Shown here: positions 49,796-58,022 of the stretch, piece after piece | Layout: every line of letters begins with the position of its first letter | Position numbering within the stretch: the stretch's first letter is position 1 | From: Ignavibacteriota bacterium | GTDB taxonomy: Bacteria; Bacteroidota; Ignavibacteria; Palsa-1295 | Length of the DNA stretch: 64,000 nucleotides | Reading direction: 5' to 3' | Assembly: GCA_003151825.1 (NCBI GenBank) | Contig: PLYO01000014.1 | Location: 1 to 64,000, forward strand | Made by a program: the position numbers and the translations under genes | Notes under the pieces: generated by a model | Seen by the model: the letters and a program-made list of their open reading frames with translations, nothing else | The model's database searches: none | What the model was told of the DNA's origin: nothing

Positions 49796-49872
49796 ATTTC
49801 TATCGTTTGCGAACGTCCCCGCTCCCCTTGCTGTTTTCGTCTTCGACCTCATAATAACGAGCAAATTTTTAA

Positions 49873-51690
49873 GTGAAGCCAACCGACCAGCAAAATCCGG
49901 ATTATTTTCATAAAGTAGTAGATTGCCAATGGGCGTGCCCGGCGCATACGAATGTGCCGGAGTACATCCGCCTTATCGCACAAGGCAAGTACACCGAGTC
50001 CTACATGCTCAACCGCGAGTCGAACGTGTTTCCCGGAATTCTCGGGCGCACCTGCGACCGTCCGTGCGAGCCGGCCTGCCGCCGCGACCGTGTGGATGGC
50101 AAACCCGTCGCCATCTGCCGCTTAAAGCGCGTTGCCTCCGATCTCCGCGATGATGATATTTCGATGCTGTTGCCGAAAATTCCGACAAAGAAAAATGGCA
50201 AACGCATTGCATGCATCGGCGCGGGACCGGCTTCGCTCACCGTCGCCAACGATCTCATGCCGCTCGGCTATGAAGTAACCATTTTCGAAGCCATGGATAA
50301 ACCGGGCGGACTCATGCGCTCGAATATCCCCTCCTTTCGGCTCCCCGCCGGTGTGCTCGATGAAGAGATCGCGATGATCGTGGATATGGGCGTGGATGTG
50401 CAATATAATTCCGAGATCAAGAGCCTCAAAGCCCTACTTGAACCCTCTCCCCTTCAGGGGAGAGGGCAGGGTGAGGGGTCGTTTGACGCCGTGTTTATTG
50501 GTTCCGGCGCGCCGCGCGGGAAGGATCTGCAAATTCCGGGACGCCAAGAAGCTGCCGCGAATATCCACATCGGCATTGACTGGCTGTTCTCTATTGCGTT
50601 CGAGCATATCAAATCCATTGGCGAGAAAGTGCTGATTATCGGCGTTGGGAATACCGCAATGGATTGCTGCCGTTCCTCGCGCAGACTTGGTGGAAAAGAT
50701 ATTAAAGTGATGGCCCGCCGTCCGCGAAAATATTTCAAAGCATCGCCGTGGGAACTTGAAGATGCCGAGGAAGAAGGAATCGAGATCGTCATCAACTACG
50801 CGCCGAAACGGTTCGTGATGGAAAATGGCAAGCTCGTTGGAATGGAGTTCGAACGCCTCGAATGGAACGAAGGCGCAACGGAATCTCGTACCATCGACAC
50901 GGTAATTCTTCCCTGCGACGATGTCATTCTCGCCATCGGTCAGGATAATGCGTTCCCGTGGATAGAAAAGGATCTCGGAATGGAATTCGGCAAATGGGAT
51001 ATGCCGAAAGTCGATGAGACAACGTATATGTCAACGCTGCCCGGCGTGTTTTTCGGCGGCGATGCCGCGTGGGGACCGAAGAATATCATTTGGGCTGTCG
51101 AGCACGGACATCAGGCCGCGATCTCGATCAATAATTATGTGAATGGCATTCCCGTCACAGAGCGAATGAAGCGTGGAATGAATCTCGTCAGTGCGAAGAT
51201 GGGACTTTCGGAGTGGTCGTACAATAACAATTACGATCCCGAAACGCGGCAGAAAATGAAGCATGTAGATCTTGTCGAACGCTTCAAAAATCTGACAACA
51301 GAAGTTGAGCTTGGCTTCACAGCCGAGCAAACCGCGAATGAAGTCCAGCGCTGCCTGAACTGCGATATGGAGACCGTCTTCTTCGCGCCGAAGTGTATCG
51401 AGTGCGACGCGTGTATAGATGTTTGTCCAGTCCAATGTCTGACGATCACGCGCGATGGCGACGAGACCGATCTTCGTTCCCGTCTCTCCGCGCCCGCGCT
51501 CAATCTCTCGCAAGACCTATTCGTTTCGGAACCATTGAAGCAAACCGGACGCATCATGGCAAAGGACGAAGATCTCTGCGTTCACTGCGGCCTCTGCGCC
51601 GAACGCTGCCCCACCTTCGCATGGGATATGCAGAAATTCGATGCGATCATTCCCAAAGCGATCGATATGCGCGAACTGGTGATGGCGTAA
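49873..51690 (+). CDS. GltD-like NAD(P)-dependent Fe-S oxidoreductase with ferredoxin domain
   Basis: 605 residues from GTG 49873. The N-terminal Cys-rich domain (CQWACPAHTNVPEYI ... GRTCDRPCEPACRR) holds Fe-S clusters. Two Rossmann domains follow, binding FAD (CIGAGPASLTVANDL) and NAD(P)H (IIGVGNTAMDCCRSSRR), with PGVFFGGDAAWGP. The C-terminal ferredoxin part has CIECDACIDVCPVQC and CVHCGLCAERCP, two 4Fe-4S sites. It resembles the beta subunit of glutamate synthase and relatives that feed electrons to 2-oxoacid oxidoreductases, but no partner subunit is adjacent. A palindrome (50443-50466) inserts EPSPLQGRGQGEGS in frame. Confidence 0.88.
   Translation: MKPTDQQNPDYFHKVVDCQWACPAHTNVPEYIRLIAQGKYTESYMLNRESNVFPGILGRTCDRPCEPACRRDRVDGKPVAICRLKRVASDLRDDDISMLLPKIPTKKNGKRIACIGAGPASLTVANDLMPLGYEVTIFEAMDKPGGLMRSNIPSFRLPAGVLDEEIAMIVDMGVDVQYNSEIKSLKALLEPSPLQGRGQGEGSFDAVFIGSGAPRGKDLQIPGRQEAAANIHIGIDWLFSIAFEHIKSIGEKVLIIGVGNTAMDCCRSSRRLGGKDIKVMARRPRKYFKASPWELEDAEEEGIEIVINYAPKRFVMENGKLVGMEFERLEWNEGATESRTIDTVILPCDDVILAIGQDNAFPWIEKDLGMEFGKWDMPKVDETTYMSTLPGVFFGGDAAWGPKNIIWAVEHGHQAAISINNYVNGIPVTERMKRGMNLVSAKMGLSEWSYNNNYDPETRQKMKHVDLVERFKNLTTEVELGFTAEQTANEVQRCLNCDMETVFFAPKCIECDACIDVCPVQCLTITRDGDETDLRSRLSAPALNLSQDLFVSEPLKQTGRIMAKDEDLCVHCGLCAERCPTFAWDMQKFDAIIPKAIDMRELVMA
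50443..50466. repeat. Coding palindrome in the GltD-like gene, CCCTCTCCCC family
   Basis: CCCTCTCCCC, ttca and GGGGAGAGGG form a perfect 10-bp stem, followed by GCAGGGTGAGGGG. It is translated as a Pro/Gly/Arg-rich loop between two strands of a Rossmann domain. Confidence 0.92.
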
Positions 51691-51713
51691 TAATTTAATC
51701 GAGCACACACACT

Positions 51714-52166
51714 ATGCCCACGATCCGCGAGCTATATGAGCACGAATTTCATCTGGGGTATCCTGCAATGCTCGAACTACGTCCACATCTCGAATCGGTG
51801 GAAACATTTGTTCGGTCGGTCACGCAAGATCAGATTCCAGAAGGCTACCGGCTCATCGCTTCATTTGACGATGACACCGATGTGCCAGCAGCTGTCGCAG
51901 GATTCCGTACTGGACACAGCCTTGGCTGGGGATATTTTCTGTATGTCGATGATATGGTCACACGAACTGCATTCCGTGGCAGTGGTCATGCCGCCCGATT
52001 GATGAAATGGATATATGAGGAAGCAGCCCGACTTGGCTGCGATCAGGTTCACCTCGATTCCGGCGTTCAGCGATACGACGCGCATAGATTGTATCTAAGT
52101 CAGCATATGAAAATTGTCGGTCACCACTTTTTTAGCGGATCGAATGAAAAAGCGTTGACAGGATAA
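51714..52166 (+). CDS. GNAT-family N-acetyltransferase
   Basis: 150 residues. The acetyl-CoA binding signature is TRTAFRGSGHAARLMKWIYEEAARLGC (R-x-x-G-x-G/A type), preceded by GYFLYVDDMV and followed by HLDSGVQRYDAHRLYLSQHM, as in small-molecule or rimI-like GNATs. The substrate is unknown. A strong terminator follows at 52228. Confidence 0.9.
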   Translation: MPTIRELYEHEFHLGYPAMLELRPHLESVETFVRSVTQDQIPEGYRLIASFDDDTDVPAAVAGFRTGHSLGWGYFLYVDDMVTRTAFRGSGHAARLMKWIYEEAARLGCDQVHLDSGVQRYDAHRLYLSQHMKIVGHHFFSGSNEKALTG

Positions 52167-52227
52167 CTCTGAGGATATCCGATTAAATGAGGAAGCTGGT
52201 GATGCCATAACCCAAGAAAATCTTGAT

Positions 52228-52258
52228 AAAAGGCCGTTTTTTCGGCCTTTTTATTTTC
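52228..52258 (+). terminator. Rho-independent terminator
   Basis: AAAGGCCG, a T-rich loop and CGGCCTTT followed by TTATTTT, about 60 bp after the acetyltransferase gene. Confidence 0.88.
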
Positions 52259-52271
52259 CTAAAAAATTAGG

Positions 52272-52297
52272 AAACCGAACGGTTACGCATTCGGTTT
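52272..52297. promoter_or_regulatory. Candidate operator of the ArsR-type regulator
   Basis: AAACCGAA and TTCGGTTT (8-bp inverted repeat with a 10-nt spacer), ending one base before the AAGGAG ribosome-binding site of the regulator gene. Position and symmetry fit an autoregulatory site; this is inference. Confidence 0.5.
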
Positions 52298-52305
52298 AAG
52301 GAGTT

Positions 52306-52623
52306 GTGAGACGAGACGTATTTCAGGCCATAGCAGATCCGACGCGGCGAGCGATCCTTAGTTTGCTCGCCGTGCAAACGCTGACAATGACGAGCATCGC
52401 CGACCATTTTAAGGTAACGCGGCCTGCAATCTCGAAGCACGTAAAGATACTGGAGGAATGCGGCCTCGTAAGCATCACGCAGCAAGGCCGCGAACGGTAT
52501 TGCGAGGCAAGCATGAATAAATTAGACGAAGTTTCCGACTGGGTCGAACGCTACCGCAAAATGTGGGATGAGCGGCTCGACCGGCTGGAAGAATACTTGA
52601 ACGAATTACAATCCAAAACTTGA
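52306..52623 (+). CDS. ArsR-family HTH regulator
   Basis: 105 residues from GTG 52306. Winged-helix pattern FQAIADPTRRAILSLLAVQTLTMTSIADHF..TRPAISKHVKILEECGLV...QGRERYCEA is that of the ArsR subgroup usually encoded next to SRPBCC (AHSA1) proteins. There are no metal-binding Cys pairs, so it probably does not sense metals. AAGGAG lies just before the start. It heads the operon running to about 58016 and probably represses it. Confidence 0.92.
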   Translation: MRRDVFQAIADPTRRAILSLLAVQTLTMTSIADHFKVTRPAISKHVKILEECGLVSITQQGRERYCEASMNKLDEVSDWVERYRKMWDERLDRLEEYLNELQSKT

Positions 52624-52624
52624 A

Positions 52625-52713
52625 CCCCCTCCTTTTCAAGGAGGGGGCAGGGGGTGGTTGAACCCGAAAGACGTTCACGACCACCCCCGTCCCCCGCCTT
52701 GAAAAGTCGGGGG
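52625..52713. repeat. Double palindrome of the CCCCCTCCTT family
   Basis: Hairpin one: CCCCCTCCTT ttc AAGGAGGGGG (52625-52647). Hairpin two: CCCCCGCCTT gaa AAGTCGGGGG (52691-52713). Between them, GGGGGTGG and CCACCCCC pair as an outer stem. This is the non-coding form of the repeat found inside nadA and spmA and lies between the regulator and the SRPBCC gene. Confidence 0.9.
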
Positions 52714-52730
52714 TGTAACTAAAATAGAAC

Positions 52731-54131
52731 ATGGCAACAAAAAATGATTCCACCGTTTCGACGGCTCCACGCGAAGTTATCATCACCCGCACGGTCAACG
52801 CTCCACGGGAACTCGTTTTCGACGCGTTCACCAGGAAGGAGCATTTAGAAAAATGGTTCGGGCCGCGCGGATTCCGCGTTACTGCGGAGACCGAGCCGCG
52901 CGTCGGAGGTAAATACCACATTATCATGCACGGCACCGATGCGCTGCCGGAGCCTTTTACGAGTGGCGATTATCCCATGAAAGGAGAATACACCGAATTC
53001 GTTCGACCGGAGCGGATCGCATACACCGCCGATCTTTCCGGGCACCCGCAATCGTGGAAAGATATGCTGATGAGTAGCATTCCCAATGCAGAAAAAGAAA
53101 ATTATCTCACCGGATTCGTTACCATTACCTTCGAGGACGTTGCGGGCAAAACGAAATTAGCTATTCGTTCGCGGTTCGATTCGGATGCTGTTCGTGATGG
53201 TTATGTCAAAACCGGAATGGGAGAAGGTTGGGAACTGAGCTTCCAGAAACTCGAGGAATATTTGGCTGGCACCGTTATCGTTGAACGAACATTCGATGCT
53301 CCCATCGAGCGCGTGTGGGACGCGATCTCAAATAATGATGCCATGAAACAGTGGTATTTTAAGCTTCCTGAATTCCGGCCGGAAGTCGGATTTGAATTTG
53401 AATTTGAAGGCATCAAGCCGAATAAAGGAACCGTTCTCCACAAGTGTAGAGTGACGGAAGTTATTCCGGGACAAAAATTAGTCTATACCTGGGGTTACGA
53501 AGAATATAAAGGCATCTCGACCGTTGCCATTGAATTATTCGCGGAAGGAAAACAGACGAAACTTCGCCTCACTCATTCCGGTCTTGATTCGTTCATTATC
53601 AATAACGACCCAGCTCTCGATGCGCGCAATTTTGCGGCAGGATGGTCGGATATTATCGGCAGGTCGCTGAAAGAATTTGTCGAAACACGATCTACCTCCA
53701 ATGATCGTACTATGGCCGCAACCCGAATCTTAAATGCTCCGCGCAAGCTTGTATGGAAAGTTCTTACCGATCCCGAACACATCAAAAATTGGTGGGGGCC
53801 GAACGGATTTTCGCTAACGACGCACAAACACGAAATGCGAACGGGTGGCGAATGGAACTTCACCATGCACGGACCCGACGGCACCGATTACCGGAACGAG
53901 ATGGTGTTCGATGAACTCGTTCCGATCGAACGGATCGTCTATTCACACGGCCCCACCCCAAGATTTCAAATGTTCATTCAGCTTTTCAACCTCGGAGACA
54001 AAACGGAACTTCGCTGGAAAAACGTCTTCGAGAATGATCAAGAATTTAAGCAAGCAGTGGAAGTATTTCACGCCATTGAAGGACAGCAACAAACCATCAA
54101 CCGGCTTTCAGAATATCTCAAATCACTTTAA
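52731..54131 (+). CDS. Triple SRPBCC (AHSA1-type) fusion protein
   Basis: 466 residues made of three START/Bet-v1-like domains in tandem: about 8-177 (TVNAPRELVFDAFTRKEHLEKWFGPRGF), 180-322 (TFDAPIERVWDAISNNDAMKQWYF) and 325-466 (ILNAPRKLVWKVLTDPEHIKNWWGPNGF). Each opens with the family pattern ...AP...VW.A.......W. Single-domain AHSA1-like proteins bind hydrophobic ligands; triple fusions are uncommon. It follows the ArsR-type regulator, the usual partner. Confidence 0.9.
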   Translation: MATKNDSTVSTAPREVIITRTVNAPRELVFDAFTRKEHLEKWFGPRGFRVTAETEPRVGGKYHIIMHGTDALPEPFTSGDYPMKGEYTEFVRPERIAYTADLSGHPQSWKDMLMSSIPNAEKENYLTGFVTITFEDVAGKTKLAIRSRFDSDAVRDGYVKTGMGEGWELSFQKLEEYLAGTVIVERTFDAPIERVWDAISNNDAMKQWYFKLPEFRPEVGFEFEFEGIKPNKGTVLHKCRVTEVIPGQKLVYTWGYEEYKGISTVAIELFAEGKQTKLRLTHSGLDSFIINNDPALDARNFAAGWSDIIGRSLKEFVETRSTSNDRTMAATRILNAPRKLVWKVLTDPEHIKNWWGPNGFSLTTHKHEMRTGGEWNFTMHGPDGTDYRNEMVFDELVPIERIVYSHGPTPRFQMFIQLFNLGDKTELRWKNVFENDQEFKQAVEVFHAIEGQQQTINRLSEYLKSL

Positions 54132-54143
54132 GCATCAATAAAC

Positions 54144-54761
54144 ATGTCACAAAAAAATCCAACAACCATGAAGGCCGACACGCCACGCAAACTCATTCTG
54201 CACATGATAACGTCAATTGACGGGTTCATTGCCGACCGACACGGCTCGGGGCCAGGTCCGGGAACCCAGTGGGATGAGGAAGTCCAGCAGTTCTACGTCA
54301 AGCTCTTCAATTCCGCCGGAGCACTCGTTTATGGAAGAGGAATTTACAACCAGTATATTGGCCACTGGCGAAAGGTCGCATCCGGGGAAATTCCGCCTGA
54401 GACCTCTTTGGAATTGCTGTGGACGCAGCGCATGATGGACATGCCCAAATATGTCCTCTCGACGACGCAAACGGAAGCATACGGCAACACAACGATCATC
54501 CGCAGCACAGAGATCTTGCCCAAACTCAAACAAGAAGCCGATGGCGACATCCTACTCCTTTGCGGCCCACGCCTCTTTGCCGAGCTGAGTTCGAACCGCG
54601 TGATTGATGAATACATGCTCTACGTATGCCCAACAGCCATTGGGCAAGGAACTCATCTCTTTCGTGATACCCCTGAAAATATCAAGTTGACTTTTGAACG
54701 AACCATTCCGTTCTCATCGGGTATGAATTTGCATTACTACACTCCTGAGTATAACTCTTAA
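54144..54761 (+). CDS. DHFR/RibD-C family reductase
   Basis: 205 residues: KLILHMITSIDGFIADRHG, GALVYGRGIYNQY, LSTTQTEAYGNTTII and ILLLCGPRLFAELSSNRVIDEYMLYV are the RibD C-terminal/dihydrofolate-reductase-like signatures, so it likely uses NADPH on a pterin-like or other small substrate. The first 11 residues (MSQKNPTTMKA) are identical to those of the unrelated SRPBCC gene at 54797; Met9 may be the true start of either. Confidence 0.9.
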   Translation: MSQKNPTTMKADTPRKLILHMITSIDGFIADRHGSGPGPGTQWDEEVQQFYVKLFNSAGALVYGRGIYNQYIGHWRKVASGEIPPETSLELLWTQRMMDMPKYVLSTTQTEAYGNTTIIRSTEILPKLKQEADGDILLLCGPRLFAELSSNRVIDEYMLYVCPTAIGQGTHLFRDTPENIKLTFERTIPFSSGMNLHYYTPEYNS

Positions 54762-54796
54762 TTATTAATTATTCCGAGAACAATAACCAATACATT

Positions 54797-55264
54797 ATGT
54801 CACAAAAAAATCCAACCACCATGAAGGCCGAACCCGGCCAGCTCGATACCATACTCACACGCGAGTTCGACGCACCGCGCGAACTGGTGTTCAACGTACT
54901 ATGCGATGGCAATGCTGTACCTAAGTATTATAACGAAGCAGCGCGTGTCGAGCAGTGGGACGCCCGGCCAGGAGGATCATGGGCCTTCGTTGTTCCCGGT
55001 CAAAACGGCTGGGTTATGAGGTTTCACGGAGTATATCACGATGTCGTCGCGGCGGAACGAATTATTCGCACATTCGAAATGACGCCGGGAAAAGTCGTGC
55101 TCGAAAACTATACGTTTGAAGACCTGGGTGGTCGGACAAAGATGACGCTCCAAAGCATCCATCAAACCGTTGCCGACCGCGACACAGTGCTTCAATATGG
55201 GTTTGGAAAGTACGCAGGAGAAGCTCATGACCGGCTTGAAGCTCTGCTGCAAAAACAAAAGTAG
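54797..55264 (+). CDS. Single-domain SRPBCC (AHSA1-type) protein
   Basis: 155 residues: LTREFDAPRELVFNVLCDGNAVPKYYNEA, DARPGGSWAFVVPG, VAAERIIRTFEM and a C-terminal amphipathic helix, a standard single-domain START-like protein. It shares the leader MSQKNPTTMKA with the preceding reductase gene. Part of the ArsR-led operon. Confidence 0.92.
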   Translation: MSQKNPTTMKAEPGQLDTILTREFDAPRELVFNVLCDGNAVPKYYNEAARVEQWDARPGGSWAFVVPGQNGWVMRFHGVYHDVVAAERIIRTFEMTPGKVVLENYTFEDLGGRTKMTLQSIHQTVADRDTVLQYGFGKYAGEAHDRLEALLQKQK

Positions 55265-55284
55265 TGTTATAGTAGTCTCTCATT

Positions 55285-55358
55285 GTCATTCCCGCGAACG
55301 CGGGAATCCATAACTTATGCTACCTCAAAGTCTGGATTCCCGCGTTCGCGGGAATGAC
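55285..55358. repeat. Palindrome, GTCATTCCCGCGAACGCGGGAATCCA family
   Basis: Arms start GTCATTCCCGCGAACGCGGG and end CCCGCGTTCGCGGGAATGAC, each itself containing a smaller palindrome (CCCGCGAACGCGGG). It lies between two genes of the SRPBCC/VOC operon. Confidence 0.92.
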
Positions 55359-55389
55359 ATAATTTCTCCAGTGGTTTTATTATCACGTC

Positions 55390-55995
55390 ATGACAAAAAG
55401 TAAAATGAATCCTAAAGTTGATTGGTTTTTTAATAAGGCCAAACAGTGGAAGAAAGAATACGGGAAATTAAGAACGATCGTTCTTGACTGCCCGCTCGAC
55501 GAAGCATTGAAGTGGGGTTGCCCGTGCTATACGTTCCAGGGAAAAAACATCGTTCTTATACATGGATTTAAAGAATATTGCGCGCTATTGTTTATGAAAG
55601 GCGCCTTGTTAGAGGATACCAATGGTATTCTAATCCAACAAACGAAGCAGATGCAGGCGGCGCGTCAGATTCGGTTCACCAATGTTCGGGATATTGTGGA
55701 GATGGAACCCATCGTGAAAGCCTATATTGATCAGGCCATTGAAGTGGAAAAAGCCGGTTTGAAAGTGGCTCTTAAAAAGACTACAGAATACATCATTCCT
55801 GAAGAATTTCAAAATACATTAGATGAAAACCCGGCCTTGAAAACTGCTTTTTATGCACTCACACCAGGACGGCAACGAGGATACATTCTTTATTTTTCAG
55901 CACCCAAACAATCCAAAACTCGGGAGTCGAGGATTGAAAAAAACATGAAGCAAATTCTGGATGGAAAGGGATTAAACGATCAGTACGCTCGATGA
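55390..55995 (+). CDS. YdeI-family protein (DUF1801/OmdA)
   Basis: 201 residues: DWFFNKAKQWKKEYGKLRTIVLDCPLDEALKWGCPCYTFQGKNIVLI is the DUF1801 part and the C-terminal EFQNTLDENPALKTAFYALTPGRQRGYILYFSAPKQSKTRESRIEK is the OmdA helical domain. Its physiological role is unclear. Frequently co-occurs with SRPBCC and VOC genes, as here. Confidence 0.93.
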   Translation: MTKSKMNPKVDWFFNKAKQWKKEYGKLRTIVLDCPLDEALKWGCPCYTFQGKNIVLIHGFKEYCALLFMKGALLEDTNGILIQQTKQMQAARQIRFTNVRDIVEMEPIVKAYIDQAIEVEKAGLKVALKKTTEYIIPEEFQNTLDENPALKTAFYALTPGRQRGYILYFSAPKQSKTRESRIEKNMKQILDGKGLNDQYAR

Positions 55996-56142
55996 GAAAA
56001 TAAATCGGAATCATCCTTTTAACACGGAACAGCCACGTATCGGAGCTCGTTTTAGAATTCGGTCAGCGAAATCAAACGTAGATTTTTTGACCACTATAAT
56101 TCACAAATCAATCAGTTGAACTAAATCAAAGGAGAGCACACA

Positions 56143-56538
56143 ATGAACTCAGTAGTACATTTCGAAATGCCGGCAAAAGATACAAAACGGATGAGCGATT
56201 TTTACTCGCGCACGTTTGGCTGGCAGACACAGCAGTTAGGCGCAGAGATGGGCAATTACGTTTTGGCAACGACTGCCGAAAGCGACGAGCAGGGCCGTCC
56301 AAAGCACGGCGGCGCGATTAACGGTGGCTTCTACCAACGCACGGACGACCCCGTTTCGCATGCCCCATCCGTTGTTATCGCGGTGGAAAACATCACCGAT
56401 CACATGAAGGAGGTGACCAATGCCGGAGGAAAGATCATCGGAGAACCGATGCAGATTCCAGGCGTGGGGATGTATGTATCCTTCTTCGATACAGAAGGAA
56501 ACCGCGTCAGCATGTTACAGCCATCGGGAATGAACTAA
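56143..56538 (+). CDS. VOC-family (glyoxalase-like) protein 1
   Basis: 131 residues of the vicinal-oxygen-chelate fold: NSVVHFEMPAKDTKRMSDFYSRTFGW, NGGFYQRTD and GMYVSFFDTEGNRVSML. A clear ribosome binding site AAAGGAG precedes the ATG. Metal ligands are the His near residue 6 and a Glu/Asp near the end of each module. Substrate unknown. Confidence 0.92.
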   Translation: MNSVVHFEMPAKDTKRMSDFYSRTFGWQTQQLGAEMGNYVLATTAESDEQGRPKHGGAINGGFYQRTDDPVSHAPSVVIAVENITDHMKEVTNAGGKIIGEPMQIPGVGMYVSFFDTEGNRVSMLQPSGMN

Positions 56539-56550
56539 CTCCTAAAGACC

Positions 56551-57015
56551 ATGCAAAAAATTCAAACATTCTTGTGGCTCAACGATCAGGCGGAGGAAGC
56601 CGCGAGTTTTTATACTTCCATTTTTAAGAACTCGAAAATCCTTAGCACCATGCCGGGTTCCGGCGGAAAACCGATGGGCGTGACCATTGATTTAGAAGGG
56701 CGGGAATTTATTTTGTTCAACGGTGGGCCGATGAACGACGAATGGAAATTTACCGGAGCGACCTCTTTCTTCATCAACTGCGAAACGCAGGCGGAAGTCG
56801 ATCATTACTGGGAAAAACTTTCTGAAGGCGGCCGTACCGACCGCTGCGGATGGTTGACCGATAAATTCGGCGTGACATGGCAGATCGTTCCGACAGCGCT
56901 CGGACGGTTACTCGGCGACAAAGACCGGAAAAAAGCAGGGCAAGTTATGCAGGCAATGCTGAAAATGAATAAACTCGACATCGCAGGTTTGGAACAAGCT
57001 TATAATCAAGAATAA
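56551..57015 (+). CDS. VOC-family protein 2 (PhnB/3-dmu-9-like)
   Basis: 154 residues: IQTFLWLNDQAEEAASFYTSIFKNSKI, FILFNGGP, SFFINCETQAEVDHYWEKLSEGG and DKFGVTWQIVP, typical of the PhnB-like branch (3-demethylubiquinone-9 methyltransferase domain family). It starts 12 bp after VOC 1, so they are co-transcribed. Confidence 0.93.
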   Translation: MQKIQTFLWLNDQAEEAASFYTSIFKNSKILSTMPGSGGKPMGVTIDLEGREFILFNGGPMNDEWKFTGATSFFINCETQAEVDHYWEKLSEGGRTDRCGWLTDKFGVTWQIVPTALGRLLGDKDRKKAGQVMQAMLKMNKLDIAGLEQAYNQE

Positions 57016-57070
57016 TCATTGTAAGCAATGATTATCGAACTTCTAAAACAATTAGCTAACTAAAACAACC

Positions 57071-57517
57071 ATGGCAAAACTTAATCCATACATTAACTAT
57101 CAGGGTAACACGGAAGAAGCATTCAACTTCTACAAATCGGTATTCGGCGGAGAATTCTCATCCCTCGTACGATTTAAGGACATGCCCGGGAATGACAACT
57201 TCATGCCCGGCAACAACAAAATGTCTCCTGAAGAAGCCACCAAGATCATGCACGTCGCGCTGCCCATTGGCGGGAACAGGATGATGGCAACTGATATGCT
57301 GGAATCGCAGGGGCACAAGCTGAAGCTTGGGAACAATCTCACACTTCAGCTCCAAGCCGATAGTAAGGAAGAAGCCGATAAGCTCTTCAATGGCCTCGCG
57401 GCCGGAGGGAAAATAGGAGCGCCCATTGCCGATGCTCCCTGGGGCGACTACTGGGGGATGCTCACCGATAAATTCGATGTGCAATGGATGGTGAACTATA
57501 CCTATCCGAAAAAATAA
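57071..57517 (+). CDS. VOC-family protein 3 (PhnB-like)
   Basis: 148 residues: LNPYINYQGNTEEAFNFYKSVFGGEFSSLVRF, HVALPIGGNRMMATDM, LQLQADSKEEADKLFNGLAAGG and DKFDVQWMVNY. It is a close relative of VOC 2 by motif order, suggesting local duplication. The gap after it is filled by an inverted repeat (57525-57618). Confidence 0.93.
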   Translation: MAKLNPYINYQGNTEEAFNFYKSVFGGEFSSLVRFKDMPGNDNFMPGNNKMSPEEATKIMHVALPIGGNRMMATDMLESQGHKLKLGNNLTLQLQADSKEEADKLFNGLAAGGKIGAPIADAPWGDYWGMLTDKFDVQWMVNYTYPKK

Positions 57518-57524
57518 GGAACCG

Positions 57525-57618
57525 GAACCTGGATTACGCGGATTGGATGGATTACGCGAATAAATACGTTTCCAAAAATCAATCCGTGTAATCCATCCAA
57601 TCCGCGTAATTCAGGTTC
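57525..57618. repeat. Inverted repeat, GGATTACGCGG family (copy 2)
   Basis: Left arm starting GAACCTGGATTACGCGGATT and right arm ending AATCCGCGTAATTCAGGTTC pair almost perfectly over about 33 nt around an AT-rich centre. Same ends and internal motif as the longer element at 7818-7982. Confidence 0.88.
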
Positions 57619-57638
57619 ATTTTTAAAGGAGAATAAAC

Positions 57639-58016
57639 ATGTTAGCAAATAAAGACGCTATCGCAACCATCGCAGTAAAAGATTTAGAAGTCGCAGGAAA
57701 ATTCTATGAAGGAACGCTCGGCATGAAAAAAGTCGATCAGGGTAGCGATGAAGGTGTCAGTTTCCAAAGTGGAAATTCTACCTTCTTCGTTTATCGCTCG
57801 CAATTTGCTGGAACGAATCAGGCTACCGCCTTGACAATTAAGGTGGGGAATGATCTCGAAAATATCGTACAATCGCTCAAATCAAAAGGTGTTAAATTCG
57901 AGCACTACGATATGCCAGGTATGACACGGAATGGTGATATTCACGGCGAAGGAAATATGAAAGCGGCATGGTTCAAGGACCCTGACGGAAATATCCTCGC
58001 GCTTGTGAGCGGATAA
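57639..58016 (+). CDS. VOC-family protein 4 (glyoxalase-like)
   Basis: 125 residues: DAIATIAVKDLEVAGKFYEGTLGMKKV, STFFVYRSQFAG and KAAWFKDPDGNILALVS, a standard VOC dioxygenase/glyoxalase domain. AAAGGAG lies 8 bp before the ATG. Last gene of the operon; it converges on the next gene with 6 bp between stop codons. Confidence 0.93.
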   Translation: MLANKDAIATIAVKDLEVAGKFYEGTLGMKKVDQGSDEGVSFQSGNSTFFVYRSQFAGTNQATALTIKVGNDLENIVQSLKSKGVKFEHYDMPGMTRNGDIHGEGNMKAAWFKDPDGNILALVSG

Positions 58017-58022
58017 GACGCT

